From Datnioides undecimradiatus (Eukaryota > Chordata > Actinopteri > Lobotiformes > Datnioididae): a stretch of DNA of 64,000 nucleotides. The notes under the pieces were generated by a model. It ran no database searches. It was not told where the DNA came from and saw only the letters and a list, made by a program, of their open reading frames with translations. Numbering within the stretch: position 1 is the stretch's first letter; each line of letters begins with the position of its first letter. The stretch lies in the NCBI GenBank assembly GCA_008933995.1, contig WARS01000013.1, forward strand, positions 10,622,023 through 10,686,022, in the 5' to 3' direction. Positions 1 to 13,506 of this stretch are shown here, piece after piece. The position numbers and the translations under genes are program-made.

Positions 1-1146
1 TTGCTGACGTTACTGCGCACTTGTTCAGCTTATTTTATTCATCTTAGTGATAGTATAGTACTTATTCATGAAAAGGCAACAAATCTCACAGGACGGTGTT
101 TGAAGATTTGAATAGACCAAGCTGGCATTGTTTCCTGCACAGCCGACTGTGGATCGTTCCAGTTTGTTACTCAACAAAGCAAAAAACATATTTTGTTACT
201 AACCCACCCATTGTTTGAAGGTATGAGTCTACCTGAACAGTCAAATTCTCGAGGTGTCACTGAGCGTGCCAGTGGTGTGCATTGACCTGAGCTGCTGTAC
301 AGTTGAGTGTGTGTGCTCTGGTTAATAATAGACACCAATTAACTGTGTGATAATGAGGCTGGATAATGGAGGCTGGGATGTTCACTTCATGTTCAACTCA
401 CTTAACATGGGTGAGAGGCAGCGGATAATGGGAAAATGCTGTGTAATCAAGTGGAATACAATAACCGCAAATTAATAACAATATTTTTCTTACAACAGCG
501 AGCTTGCTTGTTTAGGGGATGCATGGCAGGTATAGAAACAGATTAATTAGCTGGTGCAGATTGTTGTTTGAACACTGTGATTTGATTGAGAAAGCAGGTG
601 TTTTGTCAGGCTTTAACTGTGCTTACGGAGCGTACATATGAGCTTTGAATTGTGAAATGTTTTCAACCAACTTCACTCATGAGTCAGATGTCTCAAGTGT
701 GGAGATGCACGTCTGTCTTCCTCAGTGAAAAATAACAAATTAGGTCAGAATGTTTAAATAGTCTGGTGCTAATTATGTAACAGAACAAGTGGATGCACTT
801 CTCAGCTGAATACTATTCACTTCTTAGACCTTAGAGGATGTGCACTGGATATTTAATTTGCAGCTCATGATTATTTTCATTATTTCCAACCATTTCCATC
901 AATTAATGTGACAATTATTACTGAAGAAAACAGTGAAAAAGACAAGGTTGATAAACTGAAGGACACAACTTTATTTGGTGTATTTTGTCCAGCTTACAGT
1001 TCAAATCTCTCTTTTTTGAGATGTTAAAATTGACAAGTGCATTTTTGTCTGATAAGTGACATTTTAAAAAAAAATAGTGCTGATTAATCTTCTGCTTATC
1101 AACAAACCATTTTAGTTCTCATGGCATTTTAGCACTATGGTGTCTC

Positions 1147-1191
<45 letters not shown>
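1147..1191. repeat. (AAT)n microsatellite
   Basis: About 15 uninterrupted AAT/ATA units in dip2b intron 1. Confidence 0.95.
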
Positions 1192-1192
<1 letters not shown>

Positions 1193-1967
1193 TAAGTTGC
1201 GTAACAGAACTGGTCAGAGTAATAAAACAGTCTACAGCCAATTTAATAAAATAAGTAGATGCACCCCGTCAGTTGAATTCTATTTCAGATGAGCGAAAAG
1301 TCAGTTTACATCACTTTAAGGAACACAAGTTATTCACTGGATATAAGAGCTGCAGCTTCTAACTATTTCCATCACCAATTAATTATTTCTGCGGATACTA
1401 GTGTAATGTTGCAAACATTGCATCATTGCTTCAAGTAAATGAGAGACCCGTCTTCAAATCAAGTCAAGTCTCAAGGATGTCTCTTTATTTATCACGTGTT
1501 ATGGTATTAATATTGACCAGAGCTTAACTGAAACAGCACAGCTCTTCTATTGACAGAACAAGGCTAAGAGTACAGTCACCTGCCACCTGTGACAGTTTCA
1601 GTTTATTAAGACTAAATAAAGTGTGAGATGGTAAGGTGACACCCCTCTGCTGGGGACGATGGCTCTGGATCTGTAACTTTAGACCAGAGATGACTGTTTG
1701 GCTAATATAAAGGCTCAGTACTGTCCAGATGACCCACTCCTGCATCCACATCGATGAAGTGTATTCACCGTCTGCTCCGTCTGCCCCGCACAAGGCTGAT
1801 GGGACAAGGCTAACAGCAGCTGGCTCCCAATGAGTCTTAAATGTTCTCATGGATATCTTTTACATGGCAACAATCACCCCATTGTTGTCGAGATACATGG
1901 GACTCCCCTAGCAACAAACAGAAGAAAATATGCATCAGCACTTTTTTCACAGCAGACGTTGAGGGTT

Positions 1968-1970
<3 letters not shown>

Positions 1971-2014
<44 letters not shown>
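1971..2014. repeat. (TG)n microsatellite
   Basis: Twenty-two perfect TG units, followed by a short GA-rich tail. Confidence 0.95.
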
Positions 2015-2017
<3 letters not shown>

Positions 2018-2220
2018 ATGTGAGAGAGAAAGAGAGCAACTCCACCTACTTTAACCTCCGTGACTGTAAGGACACAAAGAAAGCCATTGAGGGGATCAAA
2101 GTCTTGGTGATTGAGCTGGACTGGAATTTAGAGCACTGAACCACAACTGTCTAAGCTGCTCGGCTTGGGAGCGTGTGGGCATCGATGTGTCTGCTCCTGT
2201 ATTCATATTGTGTATGTGAG

Positions 2221-2262
2221 AGTGTGTGTGTGTGAGTGTGTGAGAGAGAGAGAGAGAGAGAG
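2221..2262. repeat. compound (TG)n(GA)n microsatellite
   Basis: Interrupted TG units pass directly into about 10 GA units; the opposite strand reads (TC)n(CA)n. Confidence 0.9.
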
Positions 2263-2775
2263 TGACCAGAGATGATTTGCATTGTGCAGATGATGTTCTC
2301 AGATGAGGCATCAATCTCTTTCTGTCACACAGATGATCGAAATCTTTGGAGTACCAAACAAATGTCTGGTCAGATTCATCCTGCTGTTTAATCTTTGATC
2401 AGATATGTACTGGGCAGAGTCACAATGCCAACTTTAGATAGTATTTTATTATCTAAAGGTAGTGTATGGTGGTAGGGTTTGTGATGTACAATGTCAGAAC
2501 CTGCTCGCTGTCTGATGACAGTTCTGTGTCTGGGGACAACCATGAGTGTTGAGACCATGAGATGACTGTAGCTGATGCGTTGGGAGATTGGTTTTGCTGT
2601 CCACTTCTTTTTTGCTCTCTACAAGATCTGTTCACCTCCATGCAACCAAAGCCGATTCAAACATGGTTGGTCAGTGCTGGTCAGACTTCAAACGGGCTAC
2701 AGATAGATACCAGGACATTTTCAGCAGCATAACCACATTGTTGTTTATGAGTACCATTTATGTGTTTATGTGATG

Positions 2776-3175
2776 CTCGATCGTATCTCACCATTGCAGC
2801 CCCACATGTTCAGTCTGAACACTTGTAGCCATGCAGTACTGTGAGCCTGTACTCCAGCACTTTGAGCTGAACGCTACACTCAGCATGCCAACACGCTCAC
2901 AATGACTATGTTGGCTTGCTGACGTTTAGCAGGTGTATGTCATCTTAAGTTAGTGCACAGCAGACACTGATGAGTGTTACTAATTTTGCTGAATTTGGTC
3001 AAAAAGCAAAGAATTGAACACGTTAAAGTTTTTGACCTGATGGTAGTGCTGCAGAACCAGTGACAGGATCACCAAAGTTATTTTATTTCATACAGAGTGA
3101 AACTTGAACATATGTACCAAATTTAATGGCAGTCGATCCAGCGATGGTGAGCAGACAGACTTTAGTATCGAGCTT
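2776..3175 (+). repeat. old interspersed repeat, percomorph family (unnamed here)
   Basis: The run with TGCTGACGTTTAGCAGG, a tract ending TTTTGACCTGATGGTAG, then GATCACCAAAGTTATT and GTACCAAATTTAATGGCAG matches, from memory, a very common non-coding repeat of spiny-rayed fish genomes whose core alternates GCTAAC/TTAGCATG words and ends with ACCAAATTTCATGGCAATCC. No coding sequence is seen. Family name and borders are not certain. Confidence 0.5.
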
Positions 3176-3635
3176 TAAAATGCAAACATCATGTCGGCTT
3201 TTTATAAATGCACTACAAATGATACGCAGCACTGCTCATAATCTATGATGAATGCAGTCTGCTTTCTGCATGTGTGACAATGATTGTATCACGTGTTCAG
3301 TAAGGCATACAGTTGTGCAGAGATTGCGCAGTTGTTTGTTGTCTTTTTCGGTCGTCTTCATCCATTTGCTGTCTCGTTCTCTGCTGTTACTATCCTGGCT
3401 GGTGAGTGGATGTGTGGATTTTGGAGTGACTAGCGTCCATCCCACTGCCTGTCTGCGATGCTGCGGAGGAGAGTCAGGTTTTCATCTCAACAGCCTGTTC
3501 TATACTGAGAGAGAGGGAGAGGAATGAGAGATTACGGTCCTGCCTGCGTCTCTCAATCTAGGTCACAGAGCATCAGGGGGCAACACGCCTGGCTCATTTA
3601 GTCTGTGAGTCACACTGGGCCAGGGCTGCTGCTGG

Positions 3636-3640
<5 letters not shown>

Positions 3641-3700
<60 letters not shown>
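3641..3700. repeat. (TC)n microsatellite
   Basis: Thirty perfect TC units; the longest pure polypyrimidine tract in the window. Confidence 0.95.
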
Positions 3701-3703
<3 letters not shown>

Positions 3704-4478
3704 CCCACCCACCCTTACAAAACCACTGCCTGTTTCCCCCCTTGTCTTGGATTATTTCAGTTTTCCTGCTGCTGTATTACGATTATATATTTTCTTGCTT
3801 TTTGCATCCCCGAGGAATAAGGCTGGCAATATTCTAGGTTTTGCGTATTGACAACAATTTCATAACCAGACAAAAAGCAACAATGTGCCAGTTTGTCTTT
3901 TAACTTCGCTGCCTTTTCTGTGACACTGAGTTTAAAGCCCATTTGTTCCTAAGATTTTTCATTTTAAAGATGATTCACAAAGACATTATTTCTTTATTTC
4001 AGTTTTCTAAAACAGCTGGGCTCTTTAGTTTAAAACAGCCATTACTGTAAAAGAATTAACAGTGCCTTTCTTTGAGTTGCAGTGTTTTGGATCTAGAGAT
4101 GAAGTTATAAGAGGAGTAATCAAAAGCAAAAATATGCAAAGGTTGCAATTTTCAGTGCCGCAAACATTCATGCCTTTCATATATGATGGTAAACTCTAAA
4201 TATCTTTGGGTTCTGTACTGGAAAACGCTTGAAAAAGTTTTACTATCATCTGACATTTTAAGCAAAAAAAAAAAATGGATTTAATTTAGAAGATAAAATT
4301 GTTAGTTGTAGTTGCAGTGGATAATGAACTATGGTGCTTATGTCCATCATAATGAAGGAACAGGAAGTGAAAGGATACAGCTCCAGATGTTTGAACACAC
4401 AGACTTGTTTGTAGGATCAATTTATTGCTGCTATCACCACATTTAAGCTTCAGAGCTGAAGGGCTGGAAAACACTGGC

Positions 4479-4479
4479 T

Positions 4480-4522
<43 letters not shown>
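4479..4522. repeat. compound (TG)n(AG)n microsatellite
   Basis: About 13 TG units followed by about 9 GA units, with the same structure as the tract at 2221-2262. Confidence 0.9.
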
Positions 4523-7489
4523 CGAGCACACATGTGTTGCAGTGCTCACACGTGCAGTTATTTGTGCGTGTGTGTACACTCAGCATTGACAGGGACAGGA
4601 AGGAAGCTAATTTAGCCCATCTATTTAAAAGCTTATTAACTACTGCAGAGGAGCCGTACTCTGATCTCCAGCCAGCGCTCCAGGCCACAGACATGGTTTT
4701 ACACCACAAAAATAGGGGACTCTTCTGCCACCCATGCCACACATAAACACAACATGATTCATTTATTTATTTATTTATTTTATTATATAACACCCTTTGT
4801 ATCTAATTTCACCATGCACGCAGACCCACACACATACACATAAACACAGGACACATTGAAGCCTTGTGTACCAAAAAGACTGAATAATTTAGATGAGAGC
4901 TGAGCACACACCTCCACACAGACACACACTGTCAGCTGGGTGGCTGAACCGTCTCACTTTCAAGTCCACAGTGAATCTGCAGGTGGGCCCTCAGCCTCCT
5001 CTGCTTTAAAGTTGTGCTTCACTAAAGCTTCTGGTTATTAGAGTCGACCCTCCTCTGATCTATTCGTTCTCTCACTTCTGCAGCTTCCAACTAGCAACAC
5101 GTCTTAAAGAAATGACAGTTGTGGAGGGAGAGCAGTAAGCACTGGTCAGGTCACTGTGCTCTATGCTGAATTATTAAAAAGTGGAAGTAGCTGCCTGCAG
5201 CACGTGCTTCAGACTCTGCACACAAGAGTCCGTTGCCACTAAAGCCAAGGTTCTTTCTAGCTGACGTGTTACTTTCTGCTTGTTGTCAACAGACAGAGCT
5301 CCCTTGTGCTCGAATTTGAGTTATGAGCCTGTGCTGGTGGAAAGGAAAACTGATTATTATTGTAATAGCTAATTTGTTCATTAATAACATCTATGAAATC
5401 TTAAGAAATACAGTGAAAGTTCCCATCAAAACTGGGACGGAAATGATCTGACACAAGATTGCCAACTGTTTCAAACATTATTTAAATCATTTGTCAAGTA
5501 AAAATGTCAATTGTCCTCTAGATCCAGCTTCCTCTGATTTATACCATTGTTAGTTTAAATGTGTTAAACAACAGCATTTAAAGACGTCCCTATGGGCTTG
5601 GTACTTGTGAGCGAAATCCTCTGCTATTTACAGCTATTAAAGTTCCTACAGCCCAATGTGGCATATTTATATTGCTTGTTTTATCTGACCACCAGTCAAA
5701 AATCCAAATATGGTCAAAATATGGTGTTAAACAACTAAATTCTGACTTAGAAGAACCTGACACCAGTGAGTGTTTTGCATTTTTGCTTAGAAAATTACTT
5801 AAACAAAGCTGACGGATCAAGTGATGATCAAATGAGTTAAAATAGCTCATGTATTGGTTCATTTCTAATGCATTTCATGTTACAGCAGCCAACCTCATCA
5901 CTGCTGGCCTGTATCATCATCACAGTTGCATCTCATGTTTCTTTATACAGCAGCACATGGGCATGGTTGCTATGGACACAATCCATTTGGTGCCCCCACA
6001 CCCTTCCCCCGACCAATCAACCAACTCCTCCTGTGCTCACACACACTTTTACTTGAATTTTCCATAAACCCTGTCCAGATTAGAGCTGCCATATGTTAGA
6101 GCCACACATACAGAGACACAATCGAATGCTCTGCTAAGCTGTTAAAACCATTACAGAGGAAACATGAGGTTTCTGCCACCCCGTCATAACTCATCGACAA
6201 GCTTTGCTATTCCAGAGGCTGCCCTCTGTATCCCATCATCCACAGCATGCAGCAATGCTCATCAGCCCATAAAAATGTGACCCCATTGTATTTTACAGGT
6301 GTCTCAGCTCATGTTGTCAGTATTTTATACATATAAGCCCCTGAAAGATTAAAGGAAGACCTAAACTCTGGAGGAAATTGCTTTAACGAGTCGATATGGG
6401 GGACCCACTGTATACTTGGTGTCTGTCAGGACAGACTTATTTGGGGAAGAGGTGCAGGTTCAGCAGGACCTTCAGGTCCTATACATCTGCCATGGTGCTC
6501 CATCCACAGACCCTCATCCTGCCCCCAACCTACCTGACCTGTAACAGGAACTTCCACTGATACTGAATACTTTATTATTTCTAATATTTTCTAATATATC
6601 ATTTGAATTAGTTTTCTGGACAAATTTCCTGGACCTTTTTTGCTGGAATCTTCTCATTTGTTCTACTGTGGTACTACTGGACCTTCTGTTTTATAAAGAT
6701 TTTGGTTTTCTGCTGTTGAAACTTCTGGTTTAGTCTTTGTAAAAACTTCAATCTATAGCTCCAGCTGTGGTCAGTTCCTCCAGTTTTTTATGAGAGATCA
6801 CCTCTTTGAATTTCTTTACTTGACATTTCTTCCATTTTCCCCTTATGTGCTGCAGCTTTTCAGAGTGGTTGGGCTGGGTCAGAAATCATTGCTACTATGA
6901 GCCTGTAGACATTGCATGTGGAAGTGAACTCAGCAAACTTGACTTGACTGTGCAGCAGCGGCTCACCAGATCGCCTTCAGGGACAGTGACAAAGAATCAA
7001 AATCTTTCTTTCGAACTTCTTTACACCATTTTCCCCATAAATCTTCAGAAACATCTGTATGGTTTAAACCATTGTCACAACTGTTGCCAGAGGAGTATAT
7101 GCCGTTGTTGATGTTATGTAGCATGTTCCTACAGTGTGTGTGTATTTGACTTGGAGTCTGTCAGGTGTGTCGGCCACACCTTTCTCTTTGACTGGCTGTC
7201 TACTGTGTGCAGCCTGAGGTGGAAAGGAGCCACAGGCTGAGTCACTCCTTCTTTTCACTCCTCTGCTCTCCTGAGCTTTCCTGCATTCTAACCCCTGTTA
7301 TTATTTCTGCTGGCCCTCGAGGGCCTGCCTGTGTGTGTGATTGTGTGTGTGCCTGGTGCCTTTGCTCCCTGTCAGAGTTGGTTGAGTGTAAGGAGTGTGT
7401 GCAATGAAATATGATTCACTCTGTTACCTGAGTTGACCACACCCTGCCTGTTGCTTTCAGAGGGAGCAAATCACTTGAGACCTGCAGAG

Positions 7490-7493
<4 letters not shown>

Positions 7494-7557
<64 letters not shown>
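7494..7557. repeat. (TG)n microsatellite
   Basis: Thirty-two perfect TG units, about 100 nt before the Tc1-like relic. Confidence 0.95.
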
Positions 7558-7558
<1 letters not shown>

Positions 7559-7654
7559 CTGTGTTAGGCTTTAGGCTTTTTCAAAACATTTCTTTCTCTC
7601 ACTAATCCCTGTACTACCAGTTTTATCGTCTGAGTCATTATATGTACATATATA

Positions 7655-8220
7655 CAGTGGATGTCTCTGTCAAGTCTACACACTCTGATGAAAATACAGG
7701 TTTTTAAAACATTAAGACAGGAATAAAACCACTGTAATTGTCAGCCTTGTTCCATCTTTAATGTGATTTTATAACAACCAAAAATCTTGAAAAAAAAGCA
7801 CATGGGTATAATAAATAAAAATAATAATAATAAAAAATACAACACCATGATTGCAAAGTCTGAACAACCTATGCAACAAATACTTTTGCATTTGCTTTTG
7901 CATTTATTAAAGCGCCATGTTTTTGTAAATAAATCTTTATTAACTTTGCACATCCAGACTTTGGAGTTTTATTCCACTCTACTTTACAGCAACGTTCAAA
8001 TTCCTTCATAATGTGAGGGGATCTCCTGTGTTCAGCTCTTTAGGGGCTCTCACATGTTTTTAAAGGGATTGAGGTCTGGACTGTCACTGGGCCATTTAAA
8101 CACCTGATGATTTTCTTTTTCTGACACCTTGGTCCACTGTGATGTGTGCTTTGGGTCATTGTCAAGTTGGAAAGTGAAATTCTTTTCATCTCTAGCTTTC
8201 CTGGTTTCAGTAGGCTGTTT
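7655..8220 (-). mobile_element. decayed Tc1/mariner-like DNA transposon relic
   Basis: The left edge reads TA then CAGTGGATG at 7653-7663, a TA target dinucleotide followed by a Tc1-type terminal CAGT. Minus-strand translation of 8136-8165 gives NDPKHTSQW, and of about 8050-8097 gives KWPSDSPDLNPFKNM then a stop. These are decayed forms of the Tc1 transposase signatures DNDPKHT and WPSQSPDLNPIENLW, next to catalytic aspartates. Frames are broken by stops, no intact transposase remains and the right end was not identified. It is a dead copy inside dip2b intron 1. Confidence 0.75.
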
Positions 8221-11200
8221 GGATATTCATATACATTTTATTAGCACTATCACCCTAGATGTAATTCACACATTTACCTGCATGTGTCTTTCTGACACTC
8301 TTGCAGTCCTGTATCAACACGCTCTCTGAACCGTTGGCTCCTCCACAGTGATCTTTGGTTGTTCACAAAGAGACAGCAAGTATACACATGCTTAGGCACG
8401 CACCTGTCATGCAACATATGTAGATGTTTAGCTGTGTTTTGTTGTCAAAACACTTTACACTTTGGTTATATGCTACACCTTAATGTCAGGATGGTAGGAA
8501 GGAAACGTGGAAGAGCGAGAGATATTATGCATATTATCAGCCCGACATGCACACCATTATGTTGTTTCACAATAAATTGTGTAAAACTGATGTTAACATA
8601 TACAGGAGTATAGTGTGTGTATTCTGTAGCTGTGGTCAGGCTGGGGCGTGTGTGGATGCAGTGAGTGGGTGATCTGTTGGCTGAGTTAAAGGCTTGGCCT
8701 GCTGCTACAGAGGAGGCAGCTGGGAAGTTTCAGTGGGGTGTTTGTTCTACAGATCAAAATTTGCTGTCTCTTTAGGCCTCAGGAAGACCACTTTGGCAAA
8801 TAAACCACCCGCTCCCCCATTTTCACTATGACAATAACACACTTGAACTCATATCAACAGTTGCAGAGATGGCACAGCACCAAACAGAGGGGGACATATG
8901 TCAAACTTTATTCCGGACTGTACCATATTAACCTGTTGCAGTAATCACATACCCAAAGTCTCATAGTTTATCTCATTTGAAGCATCTGTCTTGGAGCCTA
9001 ATTTGGTGTTGTAATAGCTCTCTACATTCCTGGTTCTTATCTTCAAACCTTGTTGAAATGGCTTGTTTTCTGTGAGATAACAGCTGGAAGTGGCTCTAAT
9101 ATTTGAGTGTCTTTGGATTGTTTTCGGCAAGCAGGTGTTGACATGTGCTTGGAGACTCGTTTTCTCTGAGAAAGCTAGCGAGTGAGATCTGATGAGGGAG
9201 AGGAAAAAGCAGGGAAAGAGAATAGAGGTCGGTAGCTAATTACTATTCAGACGGAGTGCCTGTGGGGTAGAAGGAGAGAGAGCAGTCTCGCTGCAATTCA
9301 AATAATCCGAGGCCAGTGAGTGTGTGAGTGTTGGTGCGCTGAGAGAAGGCTCCGCTTTGATGTTTCTCTCTCCAGATTGTGGAAAAATAAAACATGTGTG
9401 CTGCGAGGTGAATGCACAAGTCCACTTCACCAATGCAGTTACCAAACTGAGATGAAAGAGGAGAACCCGACTGTAATGGTTTGATTGTGACCTCCACCAT
9501 TAGGACAGACATGAGTGGGTCACGCTGAGAAAGTGGGTTAACGAGTGAGGCCCCCCATCACCTCAGTGGAGCTGTGCTTTGCCTCTTGAGCACATCTCTT
9601 TGATAGTTTTCCTGAGTTATAACTGTGATCAGACAGGAACAAAGTTTTGTTTCATGTTTCAAAATCACTTACAACAAAAGAACAAGTTTAATTTCTAAAG
9701 CTTTTCATACATAAGATGCAGCTCAGACTGTTCAAAGCACACTTCATAACAACAAGCAGATTTTATAAAGGCTTCTTTCATTTTTTTTCATGTACCTCTT
9801 TGCCAGTTTCTTCACATTTTCATTTCCTGTCTGATATTATGCAGCTCTGTCCACACGCTGTTCGTTCGTTGGATGCACCCTCTTTACAGACTTTTAACTC
9901 TCCAGCTGCTGGAGCAGGGCCCTGATGATGCCACCATTAAAAAAACAGATGAATTTCATATCCTCCAGATGGAAGAGTGATTACTGTTTTCATTTAATGC
10001 TACGCCAGCCCCCTCCCCCATCGCCAACTCCATCGCTCATTCTGTGTCTGTGTGTGTGTATGTTGCTGCAGAGAAACTGCCTGTTCACATGAGCTAAAAA
10101 TAAATCATGTGACAGAGCGAGGCCAACTGTACCGTTCATGCATTACTTATGGAAGTGTTTGCTTTTCTTCCATTTTTTCCTTAGAAAAAAAGGAAAAAAA
10201 CTAGCCCCAGTCCCTGAGTAGATGTTGCGTTGGAGTGGGCTCTCAGGCAACATCCTCCAAACATGAGCGCTTTCATTTCTGTCAGCTCGTCTGCTGTGTG
10301 TCAGCAGTCTGGTGGATAAACTGAGTGGATGGGCAGTTTACTGAAACATTAGTGTTTCTTGTTTTGTTTTTACCAAAGAACCAATCAAAGTAACGATTTT
10401 ACATTTGATGGTCAGTCTGTGTTTAAATGCAGAGTTGAATCTGTGCATTGTCTTTAATGTGATCAGCTCAGGTTCCTACGTCTTGCAAAGTAATGATCCC
10501 AAGCTCAGGCTATTTAAAGTAACAATATTAAGTTCCTGCCCGATGCCTTTTAATTACAGTGTAACAGTGTAGTTTGAACAAAAAACAGGACATGTAAGGC
10601 AGCATATTCAGGTTTAAATCAAACTCCAATGAGAGAAATTCAAGTATTGTAGTCAACCATCATCCAAAGTCTTAGTCTGCAGATTGGATTTCAACTTGTC
10701 ATGCCACTGATGTGTTGCTCAAATCCAGATCTTTCTCCTCATCAGTGTCGGCTTGACAGTTGAGATTCAGTTTCTCACATTTTCAGACTTTTGTTGTTTT
10801 TTTAATATCTCAGAGCATAGAGTAAAATACTCACAGGAGCTGATTGAAAGTATGGCTAAAACTTCAAAAACAAGACCAAAGTTGACTGAAGTCGACCACG
10901 TGGCCCAGCCTCAGGTCTGTACTGTATGTAGCTGTGTGCCTGGCAGTTGTGCACCTGTGTCAGTAAGCCAGGAAATCCTTGTCTAATCTTGATTGTCCTC
11001 TGTGGTGTAACTGGGAAGAGACAACATCAGAGGCAGACAGTTTCAGCCTTTCATCACTGTGTGTCTCCGTTGTCTCATTTTTAATCAGGGATTAACTCTC
11101 GGAGCTCCAGGAGATGATACAGCTCCAGAGGAGTCGCTGCTGTTCACACACTGAGATCAACTGGTCAGCGGAGTTATTACACAGACCGTGGTAGATTTAG

Positions 11201-12183
11201 TTTTATGTTTTGACTTGAAATGCAGGACTCTCTGATTAATTAATGTATATGTGTAGTTACTGTGTGATTAAAAATAAACAGGGAGGCAGCGTTCAGGATG
11301 AGGAGGCAGGTCAGGCATTGGCGGGCATACTGCATGAATCATCATTGTTCAGCACAGTTACTAGAAGAAGTGAGTGCAGGCTCTCCAGATGGATTTTTAG
11401 TATGTGTCTGAAAATCTGACAGCTTTGCCCACAGAGGAGTTTGGCAGAGTCACTGCATCGCTTCAGGGCCAGCGGAGAGCTCAGTCAGCCCGTGTTGTGT
11501 CTGGTGGGCTGGAGGAAGATGCAGATGGGCTGTCGGCAGGGGGCAAGGGACATTTTGCTCTTGTCCCACTTGTGACTTGAGATTCCTCCTCTTCTGTCCC
11601 CTGGATGTACCGTCACTCACCTCTGTCATCATCGTTATCATCCCTTCGTCCTCCGTGCGTCACTCATTCCCATCTTATCTCAGTGTGTCTCCCACCTTTC
11701 CTACCCTCGGCTTTCATGCATCTCGCTTTTTCGCTCGGTGTCTCTGAATCATCCCATCTCTTGCCCACGCTTCCGTATGTTTCCAAATTTAGTCCTGTTC
11801 TGTTTTTTCTTCTCTTCGTGTCGTACTTGAGGCTGGAGCTGAGCCACATCTTTGACGCCCTCAGCCATCTCTGGAGATTACTGCAGCACTGTGTGCATCC
11901 ATCTGTGTTTCCCTCTTCTCCTTTACAAAGTTTTGTTGTTGTTTTCTCTCTTTACTCAGCTGCTCTCTCACCACTTTTGTGTTTGAACAGGTGGTGATGG
12001 ACCGCTTTCAGACACATCAGACTGTGTAGATCAGTGTTCAGTATATTATCACAATATGAGCAGTTCATTTTTTTGAATAAGTCTTTACACATTTTATAAC
12101 GAATATAGATATTAAAACACCTGTCAGTTTTTCTTTGCCCAGTCTGTGAGTGAGGTCACTCTTTTCTTTGTGGTCTTTTACAG

Positions 12184-13205
12184 GTGACATTACCCAGAAG
12201 GGCTATGAGAAGAAAAGGACCAAACTCTTGGCTCCCTACATCATCCATACTCCAGGTAAAATCCCATCAAACATGGAGGTGTGTTATCCATAAAAGAAAA
12301 TACCATATCATGCTTAAAATGATTAAGAAACTGTAACGTGATTAGTTTCATCCAGTATGACTGATTTGTCTTATGCCATTAGTTACACAAAGTTGTCCTA
12401 AACATTTTCTTGTCACATTCATATTTCCCCCAGTGTGTAACACTGTAATTGTTATATTTAAACCCATTCAGTTTTAAAAATTGTTAACTGCTTTGCAGAT
12501 TAATTAAGAAAACCAAAAGGTAGGGTAAACGAGGGCTGCACTCAGTGTTCTGCTAATGGCTGTCATGTACTGTAAATGACCTGATAGTGCTCACTGCTGC
12601 CTCCTAGTGCCACCATCTTCCGGCTGATCTCCTCTCATCCCACTGAAACAGCACAAATAATCTTAGTACATTTACTATTTTTACATGCACAGACAGTAAA
12701 ATTATATAACTTTGCCAAATGCTAATTACAACAATATGAAAATGAAAGACAATATATACCAAACTATTTTAATTTTAATAAAATGAATGCCAGAACAGAA
12801 GAGGCAGAAAAAATGAGCAGCACAGTATAAATCGAAGTTCGAAACAAAGTCCACACCTCTCCTCCTCCTCCTTCTTAAGTGAACAGGCGCAACATTGCCC
12901 AAATGAAGGCAGACATGGCTGTTCTGAGATATGGCTGTCTGGAATTCCTGTTCTAATCTCTGATAGAGTGACTGAGATTACACTGTCGGAGAAGAAAGAC
13001 ATTAAAGATTCTGTTTTTTAAGTAATGCATGTTTGTTGTTTATGTATTTTTACAGTGGAGCCAGCACGTCAGAATGATGTTCAGCCTCCAGCTCCCAGCT
13101 CTTCCTCTGGCCACGCCCCTCCTCCCTCCTCATCCCGTTATCGAGAACGGCGCTCCCGCAGAACACATCGTGGTGGAGGAACCAGGGATGACCGCTACAG
13201 ATCAG
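12184..13205 (+). CDS. dip2b: dip2b exons 2-3: DMAP1-binding region
   Basis: Exon 2 is 12184-12255 and exon 3 is 13056-13205. Exon 2 starts at codon position 2 (the first G of Gly lies in the missing exon 1) and encodes GDITQKGYEKKRTKLLAPY, the conserved DMAP1-binding-domain helix. Exon 3 is Ser/Pro-rich and ends in a basic GTRDDRYRS stretch. Both exons are flanked by clear ag/gt borders and both end in phase 1. The low-complexity part of exon 3 diverges from mammals as expected for a linker. Confidence 0.9.
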
Positions 13206-13456
13206 GTCAGGACTCCCACATTTAGATTAAAAAAAAACATCTGATATCAGGGGAGGAGCTACATCCAGCTTCACTTTTTCTCCCCAAATCACCTCTGACG
13301 CACCAATCACTGAGGATATACTGTATGTGTGAAGTTTCCTCTGATAACTGTGCAGTGCTCAAATTGGCCTCCATTAGCTTCACTTGTTGAGCCATCTTAT
13401 TTTTAAGTTTAGACACTGGACTCAAAGGGACCAATTAGAATGAAGTAATGGAAACA

Positions 13457-13506
<50 letters not shown>

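Larger units (their letters stand above)
1..12183 (+). other. dip2b intron 1, 3' part
   Basis: The exon beginning at 12184 requires an upstream exon, so this block is read as the 3' part of a large first intron. It contains microsatellites at 1147-1191, 1971-2014, 2221-2262, 3641-3700, 4479-4522 and 7494-7557, a Tc1-like relic at 7655-8220 and an old interspersed repeat at about 2776-3175. Open frames here are short and without family resemblance. An intact gene nested in the intron was not seen, but regulatory elements are possible. Confidence 0.7.

Noticed and set aside
11605..11997. A 130-codon open frame before dip2b exon 2
   Set aside because: Ser/Leu/Pro-rich translation of a pyrimidine-rich intron stretch with no family resemblance.
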